DNA of 64,000 bases from Bacteroidetes bacterium HLUCCA01 (GCA_001314545.1 LIHN01000001.1:898180-962179); one strand, 5' to 3'. Counted from the first letter of the stretch, positions 18,851 through 27,025 are shown. The notes: generated by a model from the letters alone, not told the origin. Program-made: numbers and translations.

Positions 18851-19190
18851 CCCCAATTCGTCATCAACACTACTGGCCCCAATCCATAAGCCCGCGTACA
18901 TAAGAGGACCGATGAGTCCGAACCGGCTTGATTGATACATGGATTGTTGGTCTGATACAAGATCTGGGATCGTACGGGAGTACAACGGCTCCCGTCAGTG
19001 GTAGGCATGGTATACCGCCAAGCCCGCAAAGATGTTTAGACGCCAGTAGCGTTACATGAGGATCAGAAACAGACCGCCGGAAGTTCGTTGACGATACTAC
19101 TAACAACCTTGAATACATCCGTTACAATCTACGGACAGGCATTCGTTTGTCCTGTTGACTTTATCCTATTAATAAAGATGTTATGTAACA
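18851..19190. other. Noncoding tail of the IS110 remnant, hairpin-forming
   Basis: About 340 bp with no credible gene. A 7-bp perfect stem (ACGGGAG at 18974-18980 with CTCCCGT at 18989-18995, 8-nt loop) sits in the middle, with other short complementary stretches around. In IS110/IS1111 elements a long noncoding end encodes the bridge RNA, so this may be a fossil of it. No terminal boundary could be defined. Confidence 0.4.
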
Positions 19191-19220
19191 GCCAGACAGA
19201 GGTGCCAATGTAATAACCTT

Positions 19221-19252
19221 TTTGAGCATTTCGTTTATTTCGTTTATATTTG
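19221..19252 (+). promoter_or_regulatory. Bacteroidota-type promoter of the toxin-antitoxin operon
   Basis: TTTG at 19221-19224, a 20-nt spacer, then TATATTTG at 19245-19252 match the -33 TTTG / -7 TAnnTTTG consensus of Bacteroidota primary sigma factor. The spacer contains a perfect 9-nt direct repeat (TTCGTTTAT twice), a candidate site for the HTH antitoxin. Transcription would begin roughly 20 nt before the ATG at 19279. Confidence 0.72.
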
Positions 19253-19278
19253 ATGTACACCCTAAACCTGTTTCGATT

Positions 19279-19722
19279 ATGGCAATATTTGCAAAACCTA
19301 AGAGGCTTCCGGCTCTACGACGCCAAGCCGAACAAACGCTCAAATCGTTGAAAAGATCACGTTCTTCTAAAGGCTCTGTGTACCTCACGGTATCCAGTGA
19401 TAGTTCGCCCATTTCTATTCCTTCTGACGCGGTTTTTTACCTCGAGCAGATTCTGGAGCATATGGCCAAAGGCCAACAAGTCGAAATTGTTTCCGGTTCT
19501 CAAATGATGACTACCCAGCAAGCGGCCGATTTTATGAATGTTTCACGTCCCTACGTTGTAAAGCTGATGGAAACGGGTGAACTTCCTTTCACCAAAGTAG
19601 GAACACACAGGCGTATTGCTTTTAAAGACTTGGATACCTACCAAACTGCCCAAAAAAAGAGAGCTCGAAAAGCGCTCCAAAAACTAGCCGATCAAGCACA
19701 AGAACTAGATATGGGTTATTAA
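19279..19722 (+). CDS. HTH (excisionase-type) antitoxin of a PIN toxin module
   Basis: 147 residues from ATG 19279, chosen because it follows the promoter and an upstream in-frame ATG (19222) lies inside it. The N-terminal half is basic and helical (RRQAEQTLKSLKRSRSSKG), followed by a strand region. Residues of about 76-125 form an excisionase/MerR-like HTH: MMTTQQAADFMNVSRPYVVKLMETGELPFTKVGTHRRI, ending FKDLDTY. This is the usual antitoxin architecture next to PIN toxins of this length. It would bind its own promoter and neutralise the toxin through contacts outside the HTH. One base separates its stop from the toxin ATG. Its base composition is more AT-rich than that of the flanking genes. 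Confidence 0.87.
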   Translation: MAIFAKPKRLPALRRQAEQTLKSLKRSRSSKGSVYLTVSSDSSPISIPSDAVFYLEQILEHMAKGQQVEIVSGSQMMTTQQAADFMNVSRPYVVKLMETGELPFTKVGTHRRIAFKDLDTYQTAQKKRARKALQKLADQAQELDMGY

Positions 19723-19723
19723 T

Positions 19724-20305
19724 ATGGCAGATGTTGCCGTACTCGATGCCAATGTGCTGTATCCGGCGCCCGTGAGAGATCTATTGTTACACCTGGCCTC
19801 AGAAGAGTTGTACCATCCAAAGTGGTCCGATACGATACAGCAGGAGTGGATACGAAGTTTGCTGGCAAAGCGACCCGATATAAAGAAGTCAAGCTTGACA
19901 AATACTCGTGAATGGATGGAAATGGTTTATCCTAAAGCTCAAGATCGACGATACGGATTGCCAAAAACACCCATTAGCTTGCCCGATAAGGATGATATTC
20001 ACGTCGTTGAGACGGCAATAAGTTCCGGCGCAAACTACATCATCACCTTTAATCTCAAAGATTATCCTACCAAGGAACTCGCAAAGTATGGAATTCAGGC
20101 GATTCACCCCGATGATTTTATCTGTTATCTGATAGACTTAGTGCCTGATGAAGTTCTCAATGCATTTAATGCGCAAGTAACAAGTTTGAGAAAACCACCA
20201 AAAACGGCTGATGAAGTTTTGTCTGCACTCAAAAAGTGCGACTTGCCCAAGACGGTGTTAGAGTTGAGACGCCTCAGTCGTAGTAATTATGATGTTAGCT
20301 ATTAA
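19724..20305 (+). CDS. PIN-domain ribonuclease toxin (VapC-like)
   Basis: 193 residues. The PIN fold is shown by the opening VAVLDANVLYPAPVRDLL (Asp 8 as first metal ligand), TIQQEWIRSL (Glu), LPDKDDIHVVETAISSGANYIITFNLKDYP (paired Asp residues and the typical 'D-xx-ivTfN-kDF' end). This longer subclass carries a C-terminal helical extension of about 60 residues after HPDDFICYL. PIN toxins cleave specific RNAs with Mg2+. The one-base spacing to the HTH antitoxin supports translational coupling. Sited between an IS remnant and a tRNA gene, it is probably horizontally acquired. Confidence 0.88.
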   Translation: MADVAVLDANVLYPAPVRDLLLHLASEELYHPKWSDTIQQEWIRSLLAKRPDIKKSSLTNTREWMEMVYPKAQDRRYGLPKTPISLPDKDDIHVVETAISSGANYIITFNLKDYPTKELAKYGIQAIHPDDFICYLIDLVPDEVLNAFNAQVTSLRKPPKTADEVLSALKKCDLPKTVLELRRLSRSNYDVSY

Positions 20306-20656
20306 GCAAACGCTCAGACTTAGGCTTGAATAGTTGAAGTGGAGAGGTTGCATACGAAAAACAGGTGCATTGACTAAACATTTAACACCATATTACTTTA
20401 TTTATCTAATAATAACAAAATAAATATATGCTACTGTTGAATTTTTTATTAAAACAGTGTCAGAAAACGGTTATTCTGTCGTTTAGCTATCAATAAACCG
20501 CGTTTTTAGGGGTTGCTCCGTTGGCCTGGCATACTATTTGAAATACTCACCCTGAATTGGGAATTAGCTGAAAATTCAATACGCAACCTGTCTTGCATTT
20601 CGCTTCAGAATGTGCGTATATTTGACTCTTGCTGAAAACAGCAACTTTGACCTATT
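20306..20656. other. AT-rich intergenic region upstream of tRNA-Leu
   Basis: About 350 bp without a gene. It is clearly more AT-rich than the surroundings, for example around 20370-20450. The only functional element I can support is the tRNA promoter near its right end; I saw no clustered DnaA-type boxes or att repeats. Confidence 0.6.
20593..20624 (+). promoter_or_regulatory. Bacteroidota-type promoter of tRNA-Leu
   Basis: TTG at 20593-20595, a 21-nt spacer and TATATTTG at 20617-20624 fit the TTG/TAnnTTTG consensus. The tRNA begins 33 nt downstream. The -7 box is the same octamer as the toxin-antitoxin promoter. Confidence 0.72.
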
Positions 20657-20740
20657 GCCGAAGTGGTGGAATTGGTAGACGCGCACGTTTCAGGGGCGTG
20701 TGAGGGCAACCTCGTGTGGGTTCGAGTCCCACCTTCGGCA
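20657..20740 (+). tRNA. tRNA-Leu (anticodon CAG)
   Basis: The acceptor stem GCCGAAG pairs with CTTCGGC at 20733-20739. The D arm carries GGTAGAC. The anticodon stem CACGT/GCGTG encloses the loop TTCAGGG, giving anticodon CAG. A class II variable arm (GAGG-GCAA-CCTC) is present, and the T arm is GTGGG-TTCGAGT-CCCAC. The discriminator base is A and CCA is not encoded. Confidence 0.97.
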
Positions 20741-20751
20741 CATTTGTGGGT

Positions 20752-20791
20752 AAAAAGGCTTTGTAACACAACAAGTTACAGAGCCTTTTTT
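20752..20791 (+). terminator. Rho-independent terminator after tRNA-Leu
   Basis: GGCTTTGTAAC (20757-20767) pairs with GTTACAGAGCC (20775-20785), one wobble, 7-nt loop. It is flanked by an A-run on the left and a run of six T on the right, so it could act in both directions. Confidence 0.88.
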
Positions 20792-20897
20792 GTTTGGGTA
20801 CAAATAAAGGTACCCGTAAACGGATGCAAACGCTGCTTCCCCCTGCGTCATATCCGGAAACCACATTCTCTTGAGGGTTTTCGGTACCGATACCCCC

Positions 20898-23177
20898 CTA
20901 AAGGTCGACCACCCGCGCCGGTCGACCGCTTTTACGGGTGATATACCCTGCCAGCAGTCCGGCCTCGTCTTCATCGTTGTACCGTCCGGTGCGAAGCACA
21001 TACCCTCCGTCAACCGCCTCAAGACGCACCTGGTCCAGCCCGGCACGCATCCAGCCCATACCCGCACGCCTCGCCGCTTCAAGCTGATCAAAACGACCCA
21101 GTTCCAGCGTGTAGGCAGGTTCGTCCGCATTGAAATCCGGCGCGTTGCCAAATACGCGGAAGTCGGTGAGGTGGTGCAGGGTCACAAAGATATTCTGCGC
21201 GCTGCCACGCTCCTGTTCAATCTGATTCACGCCATCACGAAATGTGCTGTACCTACCGGTACCCACCAGCCAGCGGATTCGCAACCCCTCCCTGTACTGG
21301 GGCATGAGCGTGACCGAATCCTCTCCTTCGCGCTCAACCCAAATCCGATAGTTGCGTCCGGCTGCTGCACCGGTGTTGGTGGTGATGCGCACCTCGAAGT
21401 AATAGCGGTCGGTGTCATCCCAGGGGATGGTCTCTGCCGACCGGCCATCGTCTATAAGCTGTATGGACGTCCCGGCGCTCCCTGCGGTCCCGGCGTCCTG
21501 CGGCAATGAAGTGCCCTCTTCCTGAAGAGTGGGCGCACTATTACCCGTGGATAACGAGTTGGCAGTACGGGCCGTTTCGGTGGTGGCGTCTGTGGTTGCA
21601 CCTACTTGATCTGCTTCTGAGGTATCGGTCGCACCCATGGTTTCGGTGGGGTTGTCTGTGGCTTCTTCCCTGCTTTCTGATAGATTCTCTTCATCAGGTT
21701 CGCGAACAGAGGCACCACCTGGCGGCGAGGAATTTTCAGCGGCGACAGTGGCTGTGTCAGAAGGGTTGGGCGATAAGGCAGCCAGGCCGGTTGTGTCAGG
21801 CGGGACCGTTACAAAAAGGGAGTCGGCTGTGCGGGCGGGTGCGGGCACGGCCCCGTCGGGTCGATTGAACATGAACGCTGCATAGGCACGGTTCAGATCG
21901 GTTCCGGTACTGTGTTTCATCTGATTGAAACCGGCGGCGGATGATAACAGGGTTGCCACGATCAACGCCACGATCGCCATTCCCGCACGGTTCTTTGGAT
22001 GATCAACCGGCGCCGAAGACCGTTCGGATGCGCCACCCTTCCCGTCATATGGTCGGTCGGAACCCGGTCCGGTGGCCATGGCGGCAGTGCGAGGAGAGGA
22101 CGAAGTCCCGGGACCCTGCCGGGCGACTGATTTTGATGCATCGCTTTTTGATGCACTGGCGGTTGCCGGCCCATCGACCGGGTCGGGAAGGCAAAGCAAG
22201 GCGATGCCCATGACCATCAACGGTATGTTCAGCAGGGCAAGGCTCCGATCGGGCGATTGGGCCCCGAGATACAGGGCTACAAACGGCAGAGCGGCGGCAA
22301 TCAGTAACGCGGGACGCCGATAGGTCAGCAGTACGAGGGCAATGGCGAACGGAAGCACCGTGAGGAATTGTCGTCCTGCCATATCCTGCATTACACCCGC
22401 CTCGGGTGGGGGCAACAGCAGCGCCTGGATTTCGGCACCGGTCAGGGCGCCGGTGAGTGCACTCAGGCCGATATAGACGGCACCCAGTCCCAAAGGCAGC
22501 CCCGGAACCAGCAGGGTTTCCCACACGGCCTTGCGGATTTCCTCACGGCGGACCTCCGGGTCCGGAGCAGCATCTTTCAGTCGGGCATACAAGACCACCG
22601 GCCAGGTAAGCAGAATGAGCGGCAAAAAGGCCAGATCGGTGAACACGAGACCGGTTACGGCCACGGCAATCAGCGCCATCAGGGAATCGGAACGCCGGTA
22701 CATATACCCTCGCATCGACCATACATAGACCAGCACGCCCAAAGCCGAAAGGTACCAGGAGGCCCCGGATGCAGCGCTCATGACCACCAGAGGATGCAGC
22801 AGAAAAGCACCCATCGCCAGCATGGTATAGCTCTTAGCCACCCTGCTTCGCTCCAGCAACAAATACAGGGCTGCGGCCAGGGTCAGGGTTCCCATCACGG
22901 AAGCCAGCACCGGGGCAAAACTACCGGCAAACGGATAGAGCAGCAGGATCATCTGATACGGTGTCACCGGCCAGGTGAGCAGCCATCCGGCCAGCATCCC
23001 GCCGCCATCGAAGGCGTAAACGGCCCGTTCCAGGAAAAAAGCCGCATCCACCGAACTGAAACCACGTTCCTGCAGCATGGACCCGATGAACAGGTAGATT
23101 ACCGCCGCGGTCAGTCCAAGGACTCCCACGCCGGTGTGCCAGTAAAAGGAAGCCGATTTTTCGGAATAACGGGACAT
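20898..23177 (-). CDS. Polytopic membrane protein with low-complexity linker and C-terminal SPOR-like domain
   Basis: 759 residues. Residues of about 15-345 contain roughly ten hydrophobic helices (for example VGVLGLTAAVIYLFIGSML and AIALVLLTYRRPALLIAAAL). Next come a Ser/Ala/Gly-rich stretch, one more membrane helix (AGMAIVALIVATLLSSAAGF) and about 170 residues of Ser/Thr/Glu/Ala low complexity. The C-terminus repeats a motif twice, YTLELGRFDQLEAARRAGMGW and GGYVLRTGRYNDEDEAGLLAGYI, which is how SPOR domains look; these bind denuded peptidoglycan glycans at division sites. The stop of the preceding gene is two bases upstream, so the two are co-expressed. A cell-envelope or division role is inferred; the membrane part resembles no transporter I can name. 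Confidence 0.75.
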   Translation of the reverse strand: MSRYSEKSASFYWHTGVGVLGLTAAVIYLFIGSMLQERGFSSVDAAFFLERAVYAFDGGGMLAGWLLTWPVTPYQMILLLYPFAGSFAPVLASVMGTLTLAAALYLLLERSRVAKSYTMLAMGAFLLHPLVVMSAASGASWYLSALGVLVYVWSMRGYMYRRSDSLMALIAVAVTGLVFTDLAFLPLILLTWPVVLYARLKDAAPDPEVRREEIRKAVWETLLVPGLPLGLGAVYIGLSALTGALTGAEIQALLLPPPEAGVMQDMAGRQFLTVLPFAIALVLLTYRRPALLIAAALPFVALYLGAQSPDRSLALLNIPLMVMGIALLCLPDPVDGPATASASKSDASKSVARQGPGTSSSPRTAAMATGPGSDRPYDGKGGASERSSAPVDHPKNRAGMAIVALIVATLLSSAAGFNQMKHSTGTDLNRAYAAFMFNRPDGAVPAPARTADSLFVTVPPDTTGLAALSPNPSDTATVAAENSSPPGGASVREPDEENLSESREEATDNPTETMGATDTSEADQVGATTDATTETARTANSLSTGNSAPTLQEEGTSLPQDAGTAGSAGTSIQLIDDGRSAETIPWDDTDRYYFEVRITTNTGAAAGRNYRIWVEREGEDSVTLMPQYREGLRIRWLVGTGRYSTFRDGVNQIEQERGSAQNIFVTLHHLTDFRVFGNAPDFNADEPAYTLELGRFDQLEAARRAGMGWMRAGLDQVRLEAVDGGYVLRTGRYNDEDEAGLLAGYITRKSGRPARVVDL

Positions 23178-23179
23178 AG

Positions 23180-25018
23180 TCAGGCGTCTGTTTCCTTGTT
23201 GAACCGGAGTCGGACCCGGGCGTATTCAACCTCCGTACCGGTTCGGGTGTGCAGCAGGGAACCATCCATCCGACTCAGCAACGTGGCCGCGGTGAACATC
23301 GCCGTTGAAATACTGGCCGTATAGGGTTCGAGTTTGCGCGAAAGTACGTCCAGGATGGCAAAGATACTCTCCGGGTCGCCGGAGCTCAGACCGGTTCGGG
23401 ACAGGGCAAAATGCACATCCACATACGGGTTCCCCACCTCCAGCACCACCTGAAACCGGGTTTCCCGGGTGGAGCGCAGCAGGGTTTCCACGATGCCGGT
23501 GAGCGCCCGGTGGAGTCCCTGAAGGTTGGCTGCGACCCAGATATTGGTTTCGGGCTGAATCAGTTCGAGGGTGACCTCGCGCGAGGCCGCCAGGTCCTGC
23601 ATGGAACCCAGCACGCTGTGCAGGGTATCGCTGAGGCTCAGCGGACTGGTAGTCAGCGGCTCGGCGCCGCCGCCCTGGTTGAACAAGTCGGCAAAGGCGG
23701 TATGACGGAATTTCCGCGGTTTGGATGGGGTAGCTGCTGCATCTCCATCAGCTGATCCGAAGGATTCACCCGAATCGTCGGCGGATTGCGGCGGTTCCGC
23801 ATCCGCAGCGCTGTCCGGGAATAAGGCCGGTCTGCTGGCCGGTACCCGTCGGGGTTTCGTTTCCCGGGGATCGGATGTACCGGCGTTGGAAGAACCTGGG
23901 TCAGGAATTGAAACAGAGGATCCGGGGGGGACTGCCCCCGGGGAGGCGACCACTCCGGGGGATCTGTCACGGACCGCGCCCGGGGTTTCATCGTCCGAAG
24001 TGCGTTGCAGATAGGCCTCGGCAGTTACTTCAGGGGCGCCGGCGTCCCGGGATGATTGCACAGCCGGCTGAGCCACTTCGGGTTCATCGGGTTGCTCCAC
24101 GCGGATGACCGGGGTGCTGCGCTGTCGGGCGAGTCGCTTTTGCAGGGGCACCCAGCCCGCAGGCAGGAGCACCGCTGCCGTGAGGGAAGCCAGGTAGAAT
24201 CCGCCTCCCTGCATTAAAAAGGTACCCAATTCCAGGGTCGGGACGGCGTAGATGGTAATCAGGGTCACCATCAGACCGGCCACCCATTGCCATAGCGACT
24301 GCTGCTGGGCCCAGTTCACGGCCAGCGGAGCTGCCAGGGTCGCAAAAGCGGCCATCGACCAGTACAGGTTCACGGGGAGTTCGGGGACCAGGATCCATGC
24401 CGTACATGCGTGCATGAGCGTTACCAGCAGCGCAGCGTGAACCGGCAGGTAACGAAGCGGTCCTTTCTCATCTACCGTGTACAGTACCAGCCATACCAGT
24501 CCGACGAAAACCACCCGCGATCCGGCCAGCATCAGCATTTTTTCGCCCGCATAGAGCACGTCAAACAAGGAAGCCAGCAGAAAGAGCGCGGTAAATCCAT
24601 TCACGAATAGCTGAATGGCCATTCCGGCATATTTTTCCGAGTCCGGAATCAGGTGTCGGGGTTCCGCCAGGGGAACCTCGGGGATGGGATCTTGTTTTCC
24701 GCCGGGTGAAGCGCTGCTCCGCCCCGGTTTGCGGCTTGCAGTTCCTTCCCGGCTGCCTGCAGCGGCGGCGGATGCGGAGGTACCCTGAGGCGTTGCTTTA
24801 CCTGCGGAAACATCGTCCGGTGACGGTTTTCGGGCAGATACGGCCTTATCCGGCGTGCCTGGTCCGGTGCCACGGGGCACAGACCGACCCGACGTTCCGG
24901 CAGACGGTGTTCCGAATCGGGAAGGCTGGTCTGGCTGATGACGTTCAGAATCTGGTTTCACGTGAGATGCTGATAAATGGATCGACTTTATTCTGTACCG
25001 GTATCGCGCAAATACCAT
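23180..25018 (-). CDS. Membrane protein with degenerate histidine-kinase-like ATPase domain
   Basis: 612 residues. The N-terminal 125 residues are basic and Ser/Pro/Gly-rich; about six membrane helices follow (residues 130-300, such as LFVNGFTALFLLASLFDVLY), then a long disordered linker. The last 160 residues follow the order of a kinase DHp/HATPase tail: LSDTLHSVLGSMQDLAASREVTLEL, then GLHRALTGIVETLLRS where an N-box would be, then ALSRTGLSSGDPESIFAILDVLSRK and MDGSLLHTRTGTEVEYARVRL. The N-box Asn, the G1 DxGxG and the HisKA His are absent, so it should not be an active kinase. It probably works as a sensor or scaffold together with the SPOR protein. The extreme N-terminus may start later. 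Confidence 0.65.
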   Translation of the reverse strand: MVFARYRYRIKSIHLSASHVKPDSERHQPDQPSRFGTPSAGTSGRSVPRGTGPGTPDKAVSARKPSPDDVSAGKATPQGTSASAAAAGSREGTASRKPGRSSASPGGKQDPIPEVPLAEPRHLIPDSEKYAGMAIQLFVNGFTALFLLASLFDVLYAGEKMLMLAGSRVVFVGLVWLVLYTVDEKGPLRYLPVHAALLVTLMHACTAWILVPELPVNLYWSMAAFATLAAPLAVNWAQQQSLWQWVAGLMVTLITIYAVPTLELGTFLMQGGGFYLASLTAAVLLPAGWVPLQKRLARQRSTPVIRVEQPDEPEVAQPAVQSSRDAGAPEVTAEAYLQRTSDDETPGAVRDRSPGVVASPGAVPPGSSVSIPDPGSSNAGTSDPRETKPRRVPASRPALFPDSAADAEPPQSADDSGESFGSADGDAAATPSKPRKFRHTAFADLFNQGGGAEPLTTSPLSLSDTLHSVLGSMQDLAASREVTLELIQPETNIWVAANLQGLHRALTGIVETLLRSTRETRFQVVLEVGNPYVDVHFALSRTGLSSGDPESIFAILDVLSRKLEPYTASISTAMFTAATLLSRMDGSLLHTRTGTEVEYARVRLRFNKETDA

Positions 25019-25068
25019 ACCACAAGATAGGGTTTCCGCGATGAATCCTATGCTTTTTTCCGGTCTAT

Positions 25069-25356
25069 TTACCCGGACAGCAGATCATCTTCAATCTCCA
25101 GCACCATATACCAGGCCATCTCCTTACTGTCATAAACGATATCAAAAAAACGCCCCTCCCGGGTCTGCACCACAAAATGAACATGGCGGGTGTCCCCCAC
25201 CCGTTCGGTATAGGTACGCCGTATCTGTGCGACAACATGGGTGTGGCCCTGCCGGGTCAGGAAGCGGTGGGGTGTGATACGCCGTTTTTGCCGGGTGGTG
25301 GTAAACGAGGCAAAGGAAGCGATAACATTGATTTTATCAGGCTCTGATTTCTGCAT
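25069..25356 (-). CDS. Small protein next to the Y-family polymerase
   Basis: 95 residues, soluble. After a variable 30-residue start it reads HRFLTRQGHTHVVAQIRRTYTERVGDTRHVHFVVQTREGRFFDIVYDSKEMAWYMVLEIEDD, a compact alternating-strand pattern with many His, Arg and Thr. I do not recognise a named family. It begins 18 bp after the polymerase stop on the same strand, so it is almost certainly in the same transcript. That suggests a role in lesion bypass or its regulation, though no interaction motif is visible. Confidence 0.75.
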   Translation of the reverse strand: MQKSEPDKINVIASFASFTTTRQKRRITPHRFLTRQGHTHVVAQIRRTYTERVGDTRHVHFVVQTREGRFFDIVYDSKEMAWYMVLEIEDDLLSG

Positions 25357-25374
25357 AAAGTTGGTAGAACCGGC

Positions 25375-26694
25375 TCAGGAGTTTCGGTCGAAAAAGTGGG
25401 TATGCCCTTTGACATCGTGCTGTTTGGCCGCCGGCAGGATGGTGTCAAGGCCGAACCGGTTGTTGATATGGTCGATGGCCTGATAAAGCCCGGCAATTTT
25501 TTCATCTTCCCGGAAGAACAGGTCGGTCTGGTTGCCTTCGGTCAGCTCAATCGTGTGCAGGCCGATGCCCCGGATTTTGTGTCCTTCCCGCAGAAATTTG
25601 TGCAACAGGGGCATGGCCGTGTGAAGACAGGCCTGCTGCACATAATCATCCAGGTTGGTATAGCCCGGGGTGTTGAACACGAAGGATATCCCCTTCCAGT
25701 CCACATCCTGAAACCGGATATATCCGGCAAACTTGACCGCTTTACGACGATACCCGCGCATGCGGTAACACAGCTGGCTCACGGCCTTGGTAATCTCCCC
25801 CTCCACGGCCACCGGATCGTCGGTCCAGTCGGAGAAGGTGTGCATGTAACTAACTTCCTTAGGCGTATGCAGCGTGGTGTCCATAACCCGGGCGCGGTCC
25901 TGCCCGGCTACCGTCTCGTAGAGCATCTTCCCGAAATACGCCCCGAACAGATCCGCAAACACCCCCTTCCCCCGGTCGATGGCATCGCCGATGGTCTGCA
26001 GCCCGCGCGACTGCAACTTGGCATACCTCCTGCTGCCTATACCCCAAACCTCTTTCAGCGGCAGCCCATACAGCCGCTCCCGGGCCTGTTCTTCATCGAA
26101 AATACAGGTAAGTCCGTTGGGTTTGTGCAAATCGGAGGCCAGCTTGGCATAGGTCTTCGAGTACGATACCCCCACCGAGCACAACAGTCCGGTACTGCCA
26201 TAGACCTCGTTTTTCAGGCGCATCGCCATGGCTTCGGTCTCCCCGCGCGGACGTTTGAGCATGAAGGTAATGTCCAGAAAGAACTCATCCATGGAATACC
26301 CCTCCACATCCGGGGCGTAGCGCTCCAGAATGGCGCGGATGTCCCGGGATATGGCCTGGTACTTCTCGTAGTGCACCTGCATGAACAGGATGTACGGACA
26401 AATCTGCGTGGCTTCGAAGGCGCTCATCGCGGTTTTGATGCCCAGCTTGCGGGCTTCGTAGCTGGAGGTGGCCACAATCCCCCGCGGCGTACCATCCTCC
26501 TTACGCCACCCTCCCACAATCACGGGCATGCCGAACAATCCGTAGGAGACCTGCTCTACCTGGGCATAGAAACAGTTCATATCCAGATGCAGGTACAGGC
26601 GCGGACGCATACTCCGGTGCTGCTGGTCGGCAGCGATGGTGTTGTACAGCGTAATGCGATGTACGTTTCGGTTAAGATCGTAGGCGGTGTTCAT
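25375..26694 (-). CDS. Y-family (DinB/UmuC-like) translesion DNA polymerase
   Basis: About 439 residues from ATG 26694. Catalytic carboxylates: the first Asp in LYLHLDMNCFYAQVEQ, and the Asp-Glu pair in YSMDEFFLDI. GSTGLLCSVGVSYSKTYAKLASDLHKPNG is the characteristic palm/finger block, and LKEVWGIGSRRYAKLQSRGL the thumb HhH. A little-finger domain follows (MHTFSDWTDDPVAVEGEI...). It inserts nucleotides opposite damaged DNA. About 30 residues precede the first catalytic strand, so ATG 26610 with a close GGAG is a possible later start; an ATG at 26703 lies inside an inverted repeat. Its promoter region carries that repeat (26694-26730), and a 95-residue partner follows. Confidence 0.92.
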   Translation of the reverse strand: MNTAYDLNRNVHRITLYNTIAADQQHRSMRPRLYLHLDMNCFYAQVEQVSYGLFGMPVIVGGWRKEDGTPRGIVATSSYEARKLGIKTAMSAFEATQICPYILFMQVHYEKYQAISRDIRAILERYAPDVEGYSMDEFFLDITFMLKRPRGETEAMAMRLKNEVYGSTGLLCSVGVSYSKTYAKLASDLHKPNGLTCIFDEEQARERLYGLPLKEVWGIGSRRYAKLQSRGLQTIGDAIDRGKGVFADLFGAYFGKMLYETVAGQDRARVMDTTLHTPKEVSYMHTFSDWTDDPVAVEGEITKAVSQLCYRMRGYRRKAVKFAGYIRFQDVDWKGISFVFNTPGYTNLDDYVQQACLHTAMPLLHKFLREGHKIRGIGLHTIELTEGNQTDLFFREDEKIAGLYQAIDHINNRFGLDTILPAAKQHDVKGHTHFFDRNS

Positions 26695-26730
26695 TTTGCA
26701 CATATTTTATACATATACAAATGTGCAAAA
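26694..26730. promoter_or_regulatory. Inverted repeat over the polymerase promoter
   Basis: TTTTGCACAT (26694-26703) and ATGTGCAAAA (26721-26730) are perfect 10-bp inverted arms 17 bp apart. Read on the minus strand the spacer contains TTGTATATGTATAAAAT, a plausible promoter core, so a repressor bound to the arms would block the polymerase gene. The arm nearest the gene abuts the start codon. Confidence 0.65.
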
Positions 26731-26767
26731 TTTTCCGGCCATGAGCAATGCCGAACTTGTCTGAATT

Positions 26768-26970
26768 GCAAAAAAAATGGGACCGGTTGCCGGGCGCTCA
26801 ATCCCGCTTCCGGGCAGTATATGCGCTGTCATGAACCCGGAAAAAACCCGCCACGGTCACGGATACACACCCCCCCAGGCACAGGCACAAAAAAAATGGG
26901 ACCGGTTACCGGACCGCATCAGCCACGGTCACGGATACACAACCCGCCCCAGGCACGGGCACAAAAAAAA
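26768..26970. repeat. Noncoding tandem repeat of about 72 bp
   Basis: GCCACGGTCACGGATACACA followed by CCAGGCAC(A/G)GGCAC and an A-run occurs at 26850-26896 and again at 26922-26970, period 72. The segment with A-run, TGGGACCGGTT and CCGG occurs at about 26768-26793 and 26885-26912. The last unit runs into the terminator stem. Confidence 0.8.
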
Positions 26971-27006
26971 AGTCCCGCCCCGGCACAGGGCCGAAGCGGG
27001 ACTTTT
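26968..27006 (-). terminator. Rho-independent terminator of the DUF4397 gene
   Basis: AAAAGTCCCGC (26968-26978) pairs perfectly with GCGGGACTTTT (26996-27006); an inner GGC/GCC pair extends it. On the minus strand it is followed by a long T-run, which lies right after the stop at 27026. Confidence 0.92.
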
Positions 27007-27025
27007 ACGGAGTCAGCAAAAGGTC

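Noticed and set aside
18905-18935. Hammerhead-ribozyme-like GATGAGTCCGAA
   Set aside because: The core requires CUGANGA, a paired stem II and a GAAA; here the first base differs and no stem II or closing helices form.
20370-20460. AT-rich stretch as replication origin
   Set aside because: No cluster of DnaA-type boxes and no dnaA, dnaN or gidA-type gene nearby.
20657-20740. tRNA-Leu 3' end as an attachment site with a second copy in the window
   Set aside because: I found no repeat of the T-arm/acceptor sequence elsewhere in the window that would mark an island boundary.
23180-25018. Active histidine kinase
   Set aside because: The C-terminal domain lacks the phospho-His, the N-box Asn and the G1 motif, so only a degenerate domain is claimed.
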